A model generated the notes under the pieces. That model did not search any database. It worked only from the letters and a program-made list of their open reading frames with translations, and was not told the DNA's origin. A DNA stretch of 64,000 nt from Spirulina major PCC 6313 (GTDB lineage Bacteria; Cyanobacteriota; Cyanobacteriia; Cyanobacteriales; Spirulinaceae): contig NZ_KV878783.1 in NCBI RefSeq assembly GCF_001890765.1, positions 1,279,614-1,343,613 of the forward strand, written 5' to 3'. This document shows, in pieces, positions 53,488 to 61,273 of this stretch. Every line of letters starts with the position of its first letter. The stretch's first letter is position 1. Made by a program: the position numbers and the translations under genes.

Positions 53488-54384
53488 TTAAGTGAGGCGA
53501 GCGATCGCGCCCCGATCAAACACCTGGCCATCGGTGCCAATCCCTGCAATCAAAATCTGATCCGGGTACACCGTATAGGAAGCAAAGCTCAATCGGGATA
53601 CTGCATATTCTGTCCAGGCGGAATGTCCCACCGGTCGCAACCCAGCCCCCGCTCCGGTGATCATATAGGTCGTGCCATTGAGCGATCGCGTCCGCTCGTA
53701 GTGGTGTTCATGGCCGTTGATGTACAGTTGCACGCCATAGGTTTTAAATAAGGCCTTCGCCTGTTGGGCCCAGGTGGCTTGATTCATGCCATAGTGACCC
53801 GACCCATAGATCTGATGATGCCCAAACACCACCTTCCACGGCGCATCACTTGCCTGTAGCTGCTGTTCGAGCCAGGGCATTTGGTTCGCCCAATCTGCAC
53901 CGGAGTTGGTATCGAGGGCGAAAAACTGCACCGCTCCCTGACGGAAGGTGTAGTAACGGCCGTCCATATTAAAACCGGGATACGCCACTTGCGGGTCGCC
54001 GTTTGCGGTACGAATGTCATGATTCCCCAAGACGGCACGGAAGGTGACCCCGGCGCTTAACAACGGTGCATAGGGTTTTTCAAAGACCTGATTGATTTTT
54101 TCGATTTCGCCATTGTTGTAGATGTTGTCGCCTGCCAGTACCACGAGGGGATAGGGGTTGGCGCGGTAATGGTTGGCCATGGCATTGGCGACGGCGTATT
54201 GATTAGAAACGCCGGTGCCCGTATCCGCCACGGAGACAAAGCGGAGGAGCGGTGTTTGAGGATCAACGCTTGGAGGTTGGATCGGTTGGGCGGTGCTGTG
54301 GGCGGAGAACGTGGATTCAGCACAGGCGCTGAACCCTAAGCCGGTCATGCCCATGAGGAGATGGAAAAAGTTACGACGCTTCAT
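53488..54384 (-). CDS. Lipoprotein purple-acid-phosphatase-like enzyme
   Basis: A 298-residue metallophosphoesterase. The N-terminus MKRRNFFHLLMGMTGLGFSAC combines a twin-arginine-like KRR with a lipobox, Cys at about 21. Metal ligands are visible in VADTG, LAGDNIY (about 85), LGNHDI (about 120), GHHQIY (about 190) and INGHEHHYER (about 225), in the order of purple acid (tartrate-resistant-type) phosphatases. It would release phosphate from organic esters outside the plasma membrane. It lies 93 bases upstream of phnD on the same strand, fitting phosphorus scavenging. Confidence 0.9.
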   Translation of the reverse strand: MKRRNFFHLLMGMTGLGFSACAESTFSAHSTAQPIQPPSVDPQTPLLRFVSVADTGTGVSNQYAVANAMANHYRANPYPLVVLAGDNIYNNGEIEKINQVFEKPYAPLLSAGVTFRAVLGNHDIRTANGDPQVAYPGFNMDGRYYTFRQGAVQFFALDTNSGADWANQMPWLEQQLQASDAPWKVVFGHHQIYGSGHYGMNQATWAQQAKALFKTYGVQLYINGHEHHYERTRSLNGTTYMITGAGAGLRPVGHSAWTEYAVSRLSFASYTVYPDQILIAGIGTDGQVFDRGAIARLT

Positions 54385-54468
54385 AATTTGACTAAAAACG
54401 GAATCTAGAGGTGATATGGTCGTGACAAGAGAGCACGTTTAACTTGTGGATGTGAGGGGGGAGCAGCG

Positions 54469-55518
54469 ATGCCAGAAGACCATCAAGCAGAATCGAATCT
54501 GTCAAAAGAAGATGCTTTGCGCCAACTGCAAGGGCTGATTGCCCAGCTCGAAACAGTGGTGGGAAAATTAGAAACAACGACATCTGATGATGCTCTGCGA
54601 TCGCTCCCCTTGGCAGACCTCACTCGTAGTGTAGACCAAGTTCTCACGGCCGTTCGGGCTGATCCACCAGAACCCGACCCCAGCCCGGCGGATGCGATCG
54701 CGCCTGATTCTGAACTGACAGAACCGGAACCCGCGCCCCCTACGGCATCAGAGCCGGAAGCCGAGCCGGAGGATTGGGGCGGATTTGACACCGACACCGA
54801 TGAAAATCCCCCCACCGAACCGCTGCCGGAGCCGAAGGGCCTCGACGCTGTTTTACCCACCTTTAGACAACTGCAACGCACCTGGGATCGCCTCCTCAAG
54901 TCCGTGCGCAGTCTCCTCCCGGACAACCTCAACGAAACCCTATCGGATTGGATGTTAACGGGGATCATTAGCAGTGTGGTGGTGGTGGTGTTGATTGGGA
55001 GTGTGGTGTTAACGGGGGATGATTCGGCCCCGACAGCGATCGCGCCCACCGCCCCCTCCAGTCCGACGGCTCCCACCCTGTCCCCACGTCCTACGCCCAC
55101 CGCCCCACCCACCCCACGCCCCACCCCAAAACCCGCCCCCACCCCCACACCCAAACCCCAGCCCGCCCCGGCAACCCCACCCCTCCGCCTCACCCCAGAA
55201 CAACGATTGATCGCCGCCATTCAAGACCAAGTCGCGGAAATCACTAACCAATATGCCGAGGGTTTAATTCGCTCGATTCAAGCGGATTTTCTCAGCAGTC
55301 GTTTGGTGGTGACGGTGGGAGAAGCATGGTATGGCCTAGAAGCGCGGCGACAGGATCAAGTAGCCAATGAGGTATTGGTGCGATCGCGCCGTCTTGACTT
55401 CAGTCAAGTGGAATTGCTCGACGAAAACGGCGACCAAGTGGCCCGTAATCCGATCGTCGGCAGTGAAATGGTCATTCTCCAACGCAGTCCACTCCAAGAA
55501 GCGATCGCGCTTCCGTAA
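54469..55518 (+). CDS. Membrane-anchored proline-rich protein, unknown
   Basis: A 349-residue protein. Residues 8-45 are a coiled coil. About 65-115 are acidic and Pro-rich. About 130-160 are helical (PTFRQLQRTWDRLLKSVRSL). One membrane segment lies at about 165-183 (GIISSVVVVVLIGSVVLT). A long Pro/Thr tract (about 190-240) precedes a C-terminal domain of 100 residues (LTPEQRLIAAIQDQVAEIT, then LVVTVGEAWYGL). Type II topology with a periplasmic C-terminal domain is likely. I recognise no family. The next gene begins 26 bases later. Confidence 0.75.
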   Translation: MPEDHQAESNLSKEDALRQLQGLIAQLETVVGKLETTTSDDALRSLPLADLTRSVDQVLTAVRADPPEPDPSPADAIAPDSELTEPEPAPPTASEPEAEPEDWGGFDTDTDENPPTEPLPEPKGLDAVLPTFRQLQRTWDRLLKSVRSLLPDNLNETLSDWMLTGIISSVVVVVLIGSVVLTGDDSAPTAIAPTAPSSPTAPTLSPRPTPTAPPTPRPTPKPAPTPTPKPQPAPATPPLRLTPEQRLIAAIQDQVAEITNQYAEGLIRSIQADFLSSRLVVTVGEAWYGLEARRQDQVANEVLVRSRRLDFSQVELLDENGDQVARNPIVGSEMVILQRSPLQEAIALP

Positions 55519-55544
55519 TTCATCCGCATTTCTGAATTAAGCCG

Positions 55545-56507
55545 ATGTACTACTTTGCCGAAAAATATATTAATCCGTTTACGGACTATGGGTTTAAAAA
55601 ACTCTTTGGTGAAGAACCCAATAAGGATTTATTGCTGGATTTTCTAAATGAATTATTGAAAGATGAACAAGGGAAAATTACCCAACTCAACTACATCAAA
55701 AATGAGCAACTCGGCGCAACCAGTGTAGACCGCAAAGCCATTTTTGATCTGTACTGTGAAAATGAGCGGGGGGAAAAGTTCATTGTGGAACTGCAAAAGA
55801 GTCAACAGGACTTTTTTAAAGACCGCACGGTGTACTATTCCACATTCCCCATCCAAGAGCAAGCCCTCAGAGGGCAGTGGAACTATGAACTGAAGGCGGT
55901 TTATGCGATCGCGATCCTTGACTTCGTCTTTGAAGCCGATCGTGATAATCCTAATAAATATCGCTATGATGTCCAACTCACGGACATTGAAACCTGTCAA
56001 GTTTTCTATGATAAATTGACGTTTATTTATCTAGAGATGCCGAAGTTTAATAAAAGCTTGGCAGAACTGGAAACCCGATTTGATAAGTGGTTGTATTTGT
56101 TGCGCAACCTGACGCGGCTCCAAGGTGTGCCGCTGGAATTACAGGAAGAAATCTTTGAGAAAGCCTTTGAAGTGGCGGAAATTGCCCAGTTCAACCCGGA
56201 ACAAGTCCGCTCCTATCAAGACAGCTTGAAATATTATCGTGATTTGCAAAACTCGATTGATACCGCCCATCGGCAAGGCCGGGAAGCAGGGATCGCCCAA
56301 GGAATCGAGGCGGGGATTGAACAGGGCATTGAACAGGGGATTGAACAGGGCATTGAACGGGGCATTGAACAGGGCATCCGACAAGTTGCGATCGCAGGTA
56401 TTCAGCGCGGTCTCACGGATGATCTGCTGATCACGTTAACCGGCTTAACCCTGGAGCAGGTGCAGGAGTTGCGATCAGAGTTGCCGCCCCCGCCAGCCCC
56501 GGATTAA
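55545..56507 (+). CDS. Rpn-family recombination-promoting nuclease
   Basis: A 320-residue PD-(D/E)XK nuclease of the Rpn/transposase-31-like family: YINPFTDYGFKKLFGEE, then FLNELLKDEQGKITQL, AIFDLYCENERGEKFIVELQ (Asp and the ExQ pair), and YAIAILDF. Rpn nucleases cut DNA and promote RecA-independent recombination in E. coli. About residues 240-282 are a repeat of GIEQ/GIEA tetrapeptides encoded by 12-bp units, a hallmark of this cyanobacterial group. The stop overlaps the stop of the convergent gene by two or three bases. Confidence 0.9.
   Translation: MYYFAEKYINPFTDYGFKKLFGEEPNKDLLLDFLNELLKDEQGKITQLNYIKNEQLGATSVDRKAIFDLYCENERGEKFIVELQKSQQDFFKDRTVYYSTFPIQEQALRGQWNYELKAVYAIAILDFVFEADRDNPNKYRYDVQLTDIETCQVFYDKLTFIYLEMPKFNKSLAELETRFDKWLYLLRNLTRLQGVPLELQEEIFEKAFEVAEIAQFNPEQVRSYQDSLKYYRDLQNSIDTAHRQGREAGIAQGIEAGIEQGIEQGIEQGIERGIEQGIRQVAIAGIQRGLTDDLLITLTGLTLEQVQELRSELPPPPAPD
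56324..56384 (+). repeat. 12-bp tandem repeat in the Rpn gene
   Basis: Five to six near-perfect copies of a unit like GGCATTGAACAG encode GIEQ. In-frame copy-number change would leave the reading frame intact. Confidence 0.88.
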
Positions 56508-57052
56508 CGACGGGGGAGGAATGCACCGGCGGGGCGCACCGTGCCCGCCCGACAGTCCCGCAGCCAGAGTTGAATGGCTTGGCCGATCACGCCGTTGCTG
56601 GTTTCGCGGGGGGGGAGGGGTTCGCTGCTGGTGTTGTCGCTGAAGCGGGTGAAGAGGTAGACGGAATACCAGCCTTGGGGGGTGGGGGTGAGAAAGAGCC
56701 AGTGATAGTGCTGCTGGGTGGTGGCGCGATCGCCACTAAACTGCTGCTCTAGGGTCGTGAAAAACACCTGTTTTGTGGGGTCATCGGGGAGAGGGTCACG
56801 ACCGAGGGGGAGGGGTTCAAACTCGGCCCGGCCGGCGATCTGGACATAGGTAGCCCTGTCAAGGTTCGTGGCGGCTTCGCGGTCGAGGCGGCGCGATCGC
56901 TGAATCACACGATTGGCATAACTGGGCAAGTCCTTCAGGAGTTGCGTCGTTAACGGTTCCACCGTCTCCGGGCAAGTCCAGGCCGTCGCCGCCACCGGTT
57001 CCACCGAGGGAGCTTCTAGGCTCAATAGGGCCATTAATAGGCTGTCGAGCAT
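56504..57052 (-). CDS. Conserved-looking exported or peripheral protein, unknown
   Basis: A 182-residue protein beginning with a short hydrophobic segment (MLDSLLMALLSLEAP) that may be a signal. Visible patterns are LLKDLPSYANRVIQRSRRL and a Trp-rich C-terminal part (HYHWLFLTPTPQGWYSVYLF, IQLWLRDCRAG). I recognise no family, though similar short proteins occur in cyanobacteria. It follows the kinase gene by 12 bases, so a linked role is possible. Confidence 0.65.
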   Translation of the reverse strand: MLDSLLMALLSLEAPSVEPVAATAWTCPETVEPLTTQLLKDLPSYANRVIQRSRRLDREAATNLDRATYVQIAGRAEFEPLPLGRDPLPDDPTKQVFFTTLEQQFSGDRATTQQHYHWLFLTPTPQGWYSVYLFTRFSDNTSSEPLPPRETSNGVIGQAIQLWLRDCRAGTVRPAGAFLPRR

Positions 57053-57064
57053 GGCACGTTCCCC

Positions 57065-58570
57065 CTACAACATGGACGAGAGAATTTGATAAATCAGGCG
57101 GAATAGAGCCGTCACCAGCACCACCACCGCCCCCGCTAGCACCGCCAGGAACACATACCCCAACACACCACTGAGGGACAACGTCGTTAAGACCGCTTGC
57201 AGGGCGGCACTGCGATGAAACCAAGGAACTACCCTCACCAGTGCGACCGTGATTCCCCCCAGAATCGCAAAATCCCACTTTTCCAAGGCCCGCCGACTTT
57301 GGGCGTAGATCAACCCCCCCATGGACATCCCCCACAACCCAATACTGATCGGGGTGATCCCATTAACGAGGCTGATCGAGATCATCAAGAGTAAGGCCCC
57401 TTCAAACCCCGTAAAGGCGGAACTGGCGAGAATTTCCACTAACCCAAACTTGGGGGTGGAGCGGCGTGATGGGGCTGGGGTTGGTGGGATGGGGGCCGGT
57501 GGGGGGCCAGGTTGGGCAAGATTCGGGGCTGGGGCGGGGGGGGCTTGAGTGACAGTGGACTGAGATGCGGGGGCGACGGGGGGCGGGGGGGGCGCTGGGG
57601 TGGGGCTGCTGCGGGCGGCGGGGGTGTGGTTGAGGAGCAGCAGCACATCATCGGCGGATTGGAAGCGGTCTTTCGGGGTGGGGCGTAGCATTTTTTCGAG
57701 GATGGCGGCGGTGCGATCGCCCACCTGGGGTGCATGTTCGCGCCAAGTCCAACAATTGTTATAGGTGTCAAACAATTGATCCGACGCTTTCCCCGTCACC
57801 AACACTAAACAGGTCGCCCCCAATGCGTAGAGATCGGTCGAGGGATAGACTTGCGACCCTTGCATCTGTTCCGGGGGGGCAAAGCCCATGGAATAAATGC
57901 CCGTCGAATGTCCTGAGCCGGCACTCCCCGCCGTCACCTGTTTCACCGCCCCAAAATCCAGCAAATACAACCGCCCTTTGGTCGTGCGCATAATATTCGA
58001 GGGCTTGATATCGCGGTGAATCACGCCGCGCCCATGGACAAAGGACAACACATTGAGAATTTCCCGTAACACTTCTAGCATTTCGGCTTCGCTGTAGTTC
58101 CCCTTCGCGGCGAGTTCATGCTCTAAATCTTGACCATCAATAAATTCCTGAACGAGATAGAAAAATTGCTCGTCTTTGTTGCCTTGGCGATCGGGAATCA
58201 CGAGGGGAAAGAAGGCAAAGGAGTCGGGAATTTGGCGGTGTTCACGGCCGAGGTCTTCTAAAACAGCCGCTTCCCGCTCAAAAAGACCTTGGGCAATTTC
58301 GAGTTGTTGCGCTGAAAGATTACCGGCGGGTTGAAATTGTTTAACGACGCAGTTGCGGAGGGAGGTGGTGTAGCGATCGCAAGCCAAAAATGCCGCCCCA
58401 AACCCCCCTTGGCCCAAAAGCTGCGTCGGTAGATAACGCCCCCCCAAAATCAACGGCATCCCGCACTGGGTGCAAAACTTTTGTTGAGTGGTTTTTAAGG
58501 TATTGGCATCATCAAGGTCAGCAAAATGATTACGGGAACCACAACTTGGACGGGTACAAAGAATTTCCAT
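57065..58570 (-). CDS. Ser/Thr protein kinase with zinc ribbon and membrane segments
   Basis: A 501-residue kinase from ATG 58570. Residues 1-40 hold Cys pairs (CTRPSCG, CTQCG) of a zinc ribbon, typical of a cyanobacterial kinase subgroup. The kinase domain (about 45-305) has LGQGGFGAAF, VVKQF (Lys of motif II), HRDIKPSNIM, DFGAVK and APPEQM, all intact. A Pro/Ala-rich linker (about 310-370) leads to four predicted membrane segments in the last 130 residues. It should phosphorylate Ser/Thr targets at the membrane. Upstream codons from 58624 are ignored because the ribbon starts at the chosen ATG. Confidence 0.9.
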   Translation of the reverse strand: MEILCTRPSCGSRNHFADLDDANTLKTTQQKFCTQCGMPLILGGRYLPTQLLGQGGFGAAFLACDRYTTSLRNCVVKQFQPAGNLSAQQLEIAQGLFEREAAVLEDLGREHRQIPDSFAFFPLVIPDRQGNKDEQFFYLVQEFIDGQDLEHELAAKGNYSEAEMLEVLREILNVLSFVHGRGVIHRDIKPSNIMRTTKGRLYLLDFGAVKQVTAGSAGSGHSTGIYSMGFAPPEQMQGSQVYPSTDLYALGATCLVLVTGKASDQLFDTYNNCWTWREHAPQVGDRTAAILEKMLRPTPKDRFQSADDVLLLLNHTPAARSSPTPAPPPPPVAPASQSTVTQAPPAPAPNLAQPGPPPAPIPPTPAPSRRSTPKFGLVEILASSAFTGFEGALLLMISISLVNGITPISIGLWGMSMGGLIYAQSRRALEKWDFAILGGITVALVRVVPWFHRSAALQAVLTTLSLSGVLGYVFLAVLAGAVVVLVTALFRLIYQILSSML

Positions 58571-58668
58571 GAACTGCCAAACACCAAAAGAAATACGGGC
58601 GCGATCAATCCCACTCAAGATCAAGCGATTCGACCTCTAGCCTAGCTAGACGAGGGGAAATGTTCAAT

Positions 58669-58759
58669 ATAGCAATCCTATTTAAGTTTGAAACCCTCAG
58701 CCTTGAAAAACAAGGGGCTTAAGCCCCTGGCCTGTCCCGATCTGATTGAGGATTGCTAT
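58669..58759. mobile_element. 91-bp palindromic element (ATAGCAATCCT family)
   Basis: Ends ATAGCAATCCT and AGGATTGCTAT are perfect inverted repeats around an inner AGGGGCTTAAGCCCCT hairpin. It lies in the 243-bp gap between the kinase and rbcR. Short elements with these ends are, as I recall, common in cyanobacterial genomes. No coding capacity. Confidence 0.75.
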
Positions 58760-58813
58760 GTTATTAGCTGTCAGACATTGCGACTTGGCCCTTAGAACAG
58801 AGCATGGGAACGC

Positions 58814-59815
58814 TTACTCTTTGGTTTCAACGGCTAAGACGGGGGGCGTTTCGGGAGTGGGGTCGGCGGCGGGTTCAAAGAGTGAAAAATTCCCCTGGGT
58901 CGAAAATTCTGGCAAAATTTCCTTGACAAAGGCTTCAGCAGCCTTGGAGCGGTAGCGGCTGGGGTTAATAATCACCGCTAAGGTACGCCGCACCACCATA
59001 TTGTCAATGGTCGCCCGGTGCAACACGTTCATCTTGAGTTCTTTCTCAATGGCGGAAATCGAAACAAAGGCGGCCCCCAATCCCGACTGCACCGCATTCT
59101 TGATCGCCTCAATGGAATTGAGTTCCATTTCCACCTTGAGGCGTTTGGGGTCAAGATTAGAGCGGGTTAAGACTTGGTCGATCACTTTGCGGATCGTGGA
59201 TTGGGAGTCAAGGGCGATGAAGTTGAGGCGATAGAGATCCTCGCGCTGGATCGTTTCGACGGTGGCGAGGGGATGATTCACCGGCAGGATTAAGGCTAAT
59301 TCATCTTCGGCGTAGGGGCGGACATGGAGGGTGTCTTGGAGTTCGGCGGGCACTTCACCGCCGATGATGGCGAGATCCACTTGGCCATTGGAGACACTCC
59401 AGGAGGTGCGGCGGGTGGAATGAACTTGGAGCTGAACGGAAACATCGGGGTAGCGTTGGCGAAATCGGCCAATCATCCGAGGCAGGAGATAGGTTCCGGT
59501 GGTTTGGGAGGCTCCGACGATCAATGTGCCGCCTTGGAGATTTTGGAGGTCTTCGATCGCCCGGCAGGTTTCTTGGCAAAGGCTGAGAATTTTTTCGCCG
59601 TAGTTGAGGAGAAGATGTCCGGCTTCGGTCATTTGAGCACGACGGCCACCCCGGTCAAACAGGGGCACGTCCATTTGGCGTTCAAGGTTTTGGACTTGGA
59701 GACTGACGGCGGGTTGAGAGACGTAAAGGCTATCGGCCGCACGTTTAAAACTGCCTTCGGTTGCGATCGCTTTGAGGATGCGCAGTTGATCCAGGGTGAA
59801 CGGAATTTCAGACAT
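58814..59815 (-). CDS. rbcR: LysR-type regulator RbcR
   Basis: A 333-residue LysR regulator almost identical in pattern to cyanobacterial and red-plastid Rbc[19 protein letters not shown], then [20 protein letters not shown] (helix-turn-helix, about 22-41) and [20 protein letters not shown] in the effector domain. [16 protein letters not shown] and [20 protein letters not shown] are also conserved. RbcR activates Rubisco and carbon-concentrating genes in response to photorespiratory metabolites. It is divergent from the NnrU-type gene across about 250 bases, which contain an ATTAG-N5-CTTAA sequence near 59969. Confidence 0.93.
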   Translation of the reverse strand: MSEIPFTLDQLRILKAIATEGSFKRAADSLYVSQPAVSLQVQNLERQMDVPLFDRGGRRAQMTEAGHLLLNYGEKILSLCQETCRAIEDLQNLQGGTLIVGASQTTGTYLLPRMIGRFRQRYPDVSVQLQVHSTRRTSWSVSNGQVDLAIIGGEVPAELQDTLHVRPYAEDELALILPVNHPLATVETIQREDLYRLNFIALDSQSTIRKVIDQVLTRSNLDPKRLKVEMELNSIEAIKNAVQSGLGAAFVSISAIEKELKMNVLHRATIDNMVVRRTLAVIINPSRYRSKAAEAFVKEILPEFSTQGNFSLFEPAADPTPETPPVLAVETKE

Positions 59816-59968
59816 ACTTGTCCACGAGAGCGTGAGGAAAAGTGATGGAAACTCCCTTTAACCCATGCGCTTTGATTTACTTCTTTTATCAAAAACTTGA
59901 GGTTAATTAAGAGAATCTCCCTTAGACAATGACAGTATCATAAGTCGGGATCAACTTCTGTGATATTG

Positions 59969-59983
59969 ATTAGTATTACTTAA
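59969..59983 (+). promoter_or_regulatory. Candidate LysR (RbcR-type) binding site
   Basis: ATTAG, five bases, CTTAA resembles the ATTA(G/A)-N5-(C/T)TAAT pattern I recall for RbcR, with one or two mismatches, in the divergent rbcR/NnrU gap. Confidence 0.3.
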
Positions 59984-60066
59984 CAAAGCGTAGTGATTAA
60001 CGTTAAAGTGGTCAAAGGATGAAGGGCTGTAAATCATTGAATCCATTAACTTTAATCAATAAATTT

Positions 60067-60780
60067 ATGAATGTTGCGTGGTGGACAACGAGTCATACGG
60101 TGATGGCGGCCTTGCTGATCGGATTTGCGATCGCCCATAGCGGTCTTGCTGCCCTGCGACCCTGGGGCGAAGGGCTGATCGGGGCCCGTCTCTATCGCGT
60201 CGGCTTTGCCCTCGTGAGTATTCCCTTTGCCACGGTGTTGATCATCTACTTCTTTAACCATCGCTACGACGGGGCGACCCTCTGGCAGGTGCAAGGTGTG
60301 GCTGGTGTGCAGGCGACGGTGTGGATTTTGAGCGCGATTTCCTTTTTGTTTCTCTATCCCGCCACGTTTAATCTGCTCGAAATTGCCGCGATCGCTAAAC
60401 CCGAAGTCCACCTCTACGAAACCGGCATCATTCGCATCACCCGCCACCCCCAAATGGTGGGCCAGGTGATCTGGTGCATCGCCCATACCCTCTGGCTCGG
60501 CACCACCTTCACCCTCGTCACCTCCCTCGGCCTGATCGCCCACCATGTTTTCGCCGTCTGGCACGGTGACTATCGCCTCGCCCAGAAGTACGGCGAGGCC
60601 TTCATTGCCGCGCGCGATCGCACCTCCGTCATCCCCTTCCGTGCCATCCTCGACGGTCGCCAAACCCTCCACCTCAAGGAATTCCTCAAACCCGCCTACC
60701 TCGGAGTCAGCGCCTTCATCGCCCTCCTCTGGTGGGGACACCCCTGGTTAATGGTCATGACCGCCAAAGTTCCCTGGTAG
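60067..60780 (+). CDS. NnrU-family protein, probable 15-cis-zeta-carotene isomerase
   Basis: A 237-residue membrane protein with about six hydrophobic segments. An in-frame ATG at 60019 would add 16 polar residues and cannot be excluded. The signatures HSGLAALRPWGEGLIGARLYR, FFNHRYDG, RITRHPQMVGQVIWCIAHT and HHVFAVWHGDYRL supply the conserved His residues that bind heme in plant Z-ISO and bacterial NnrU. The N-terminal motif with GARLYRV is closer to Z-ISO. Z-ISO isomerises the 15-cis bond of zeta-carotene in carotenoid synthesis. Assignment to Z-ISO instead of a denitrification NnrU is inferred from the cyanobacterial context. Confidence 0.8.
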   Translation: MNVAWWTTSHTVMAALLIGFAIAHSGLAALRPWGEGLIGARLYRVGFALVSIPFATVLIIYFFNHRYDGATLWQVQGVAGVQATVWILSAISFLFLYPATFNLLEIAAIAKPEVHLYETGIIRITRHPQMVGQVIWCIAHTLWLGTTFTLVTSLGLIAHHVFAVWHGDYRLAQKYGEAFIAARDRTSVIPFRAILDGRQTLHLKEFLKPAYLGVSAFIALLWWGHPWLMVMTAKVPW

Positions 60781-60851
60781 CCCAGCAAAATCCCGCCCCG
60801 ATTGAATGCCTACGATATAATTTGTTACGAAGCCTAACGCAAACTAACCCC

Positions 60852-61169
60852 ATGAGCGATCCCGTCACCCGTGCTTTCTTTGTTGGCCGCGCCCTCGCCT
60901 CCGTCTTAGGCGAAAAAGTCGAAGCCGCCTTCACAGATACCCTCAGCAATATCGGTAAATTTGAAGCCGAGCAACGCGAAAACATCCGCCAACTCACCAC
61001 CGAAGTGATGAGCCGCGCCGATTATGACCTCGGCAACTTTGACCCCACTGCCGCCGAATCTCCCGCATCCCATCCCCCCCAGCGTCCGGCGGATCTCCAA
61101 GAAACCATCGACGACCTGCGGGCCGAAATTGCTCGCCTCCGCTCAGCCCTCACCACCCATCGCACCTAG
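60852..61169 (+). CDS. Small cyanobacterial helical protein (DUF6825-like)
   Basis: A 105-residue protein from ATG 60852; a frame to 60732 overlaps the previous gene and is not used. MSDPVTRAFFVGRALASVLG, then EKVEAAFTDTLSNIGKF and EQRENIRQLTTEVMSRA, ends in a coiled coil (LQETIDDLRAEIARLRSAL). From memory this fits a small thylakoid-associated cyanobacterial and plant family (DUF6825). Function is unknown and the family match is only moderate. Confidence 0.68.
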   Translation: MSDPVTRAFFVGRALASVLGEKVEAAFTDTLSNIGKFEAEQRENIRQLTTEVMSRADYDLGNFDPTAAESPASHPPQRPADLQETIDDLRAEIARLRSALTTHRT

Positions 61170-61273
61170 ATCCCATCGTCCCATGAGGCTAGAGTCCCCC
61201 AAACTCGTGCCTCCTCCGCTGATTTAAATTCTGTTAATAGTCCGTTGTTATTACCCCCCCTATAAAAAACCGC

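Noticed and set aside
60052-60741. 229-codon frame opposite the NnrU-type gene
   Set aside because: Antisense shadow of a membrane protein; acidic, featureless, no ribosome site.
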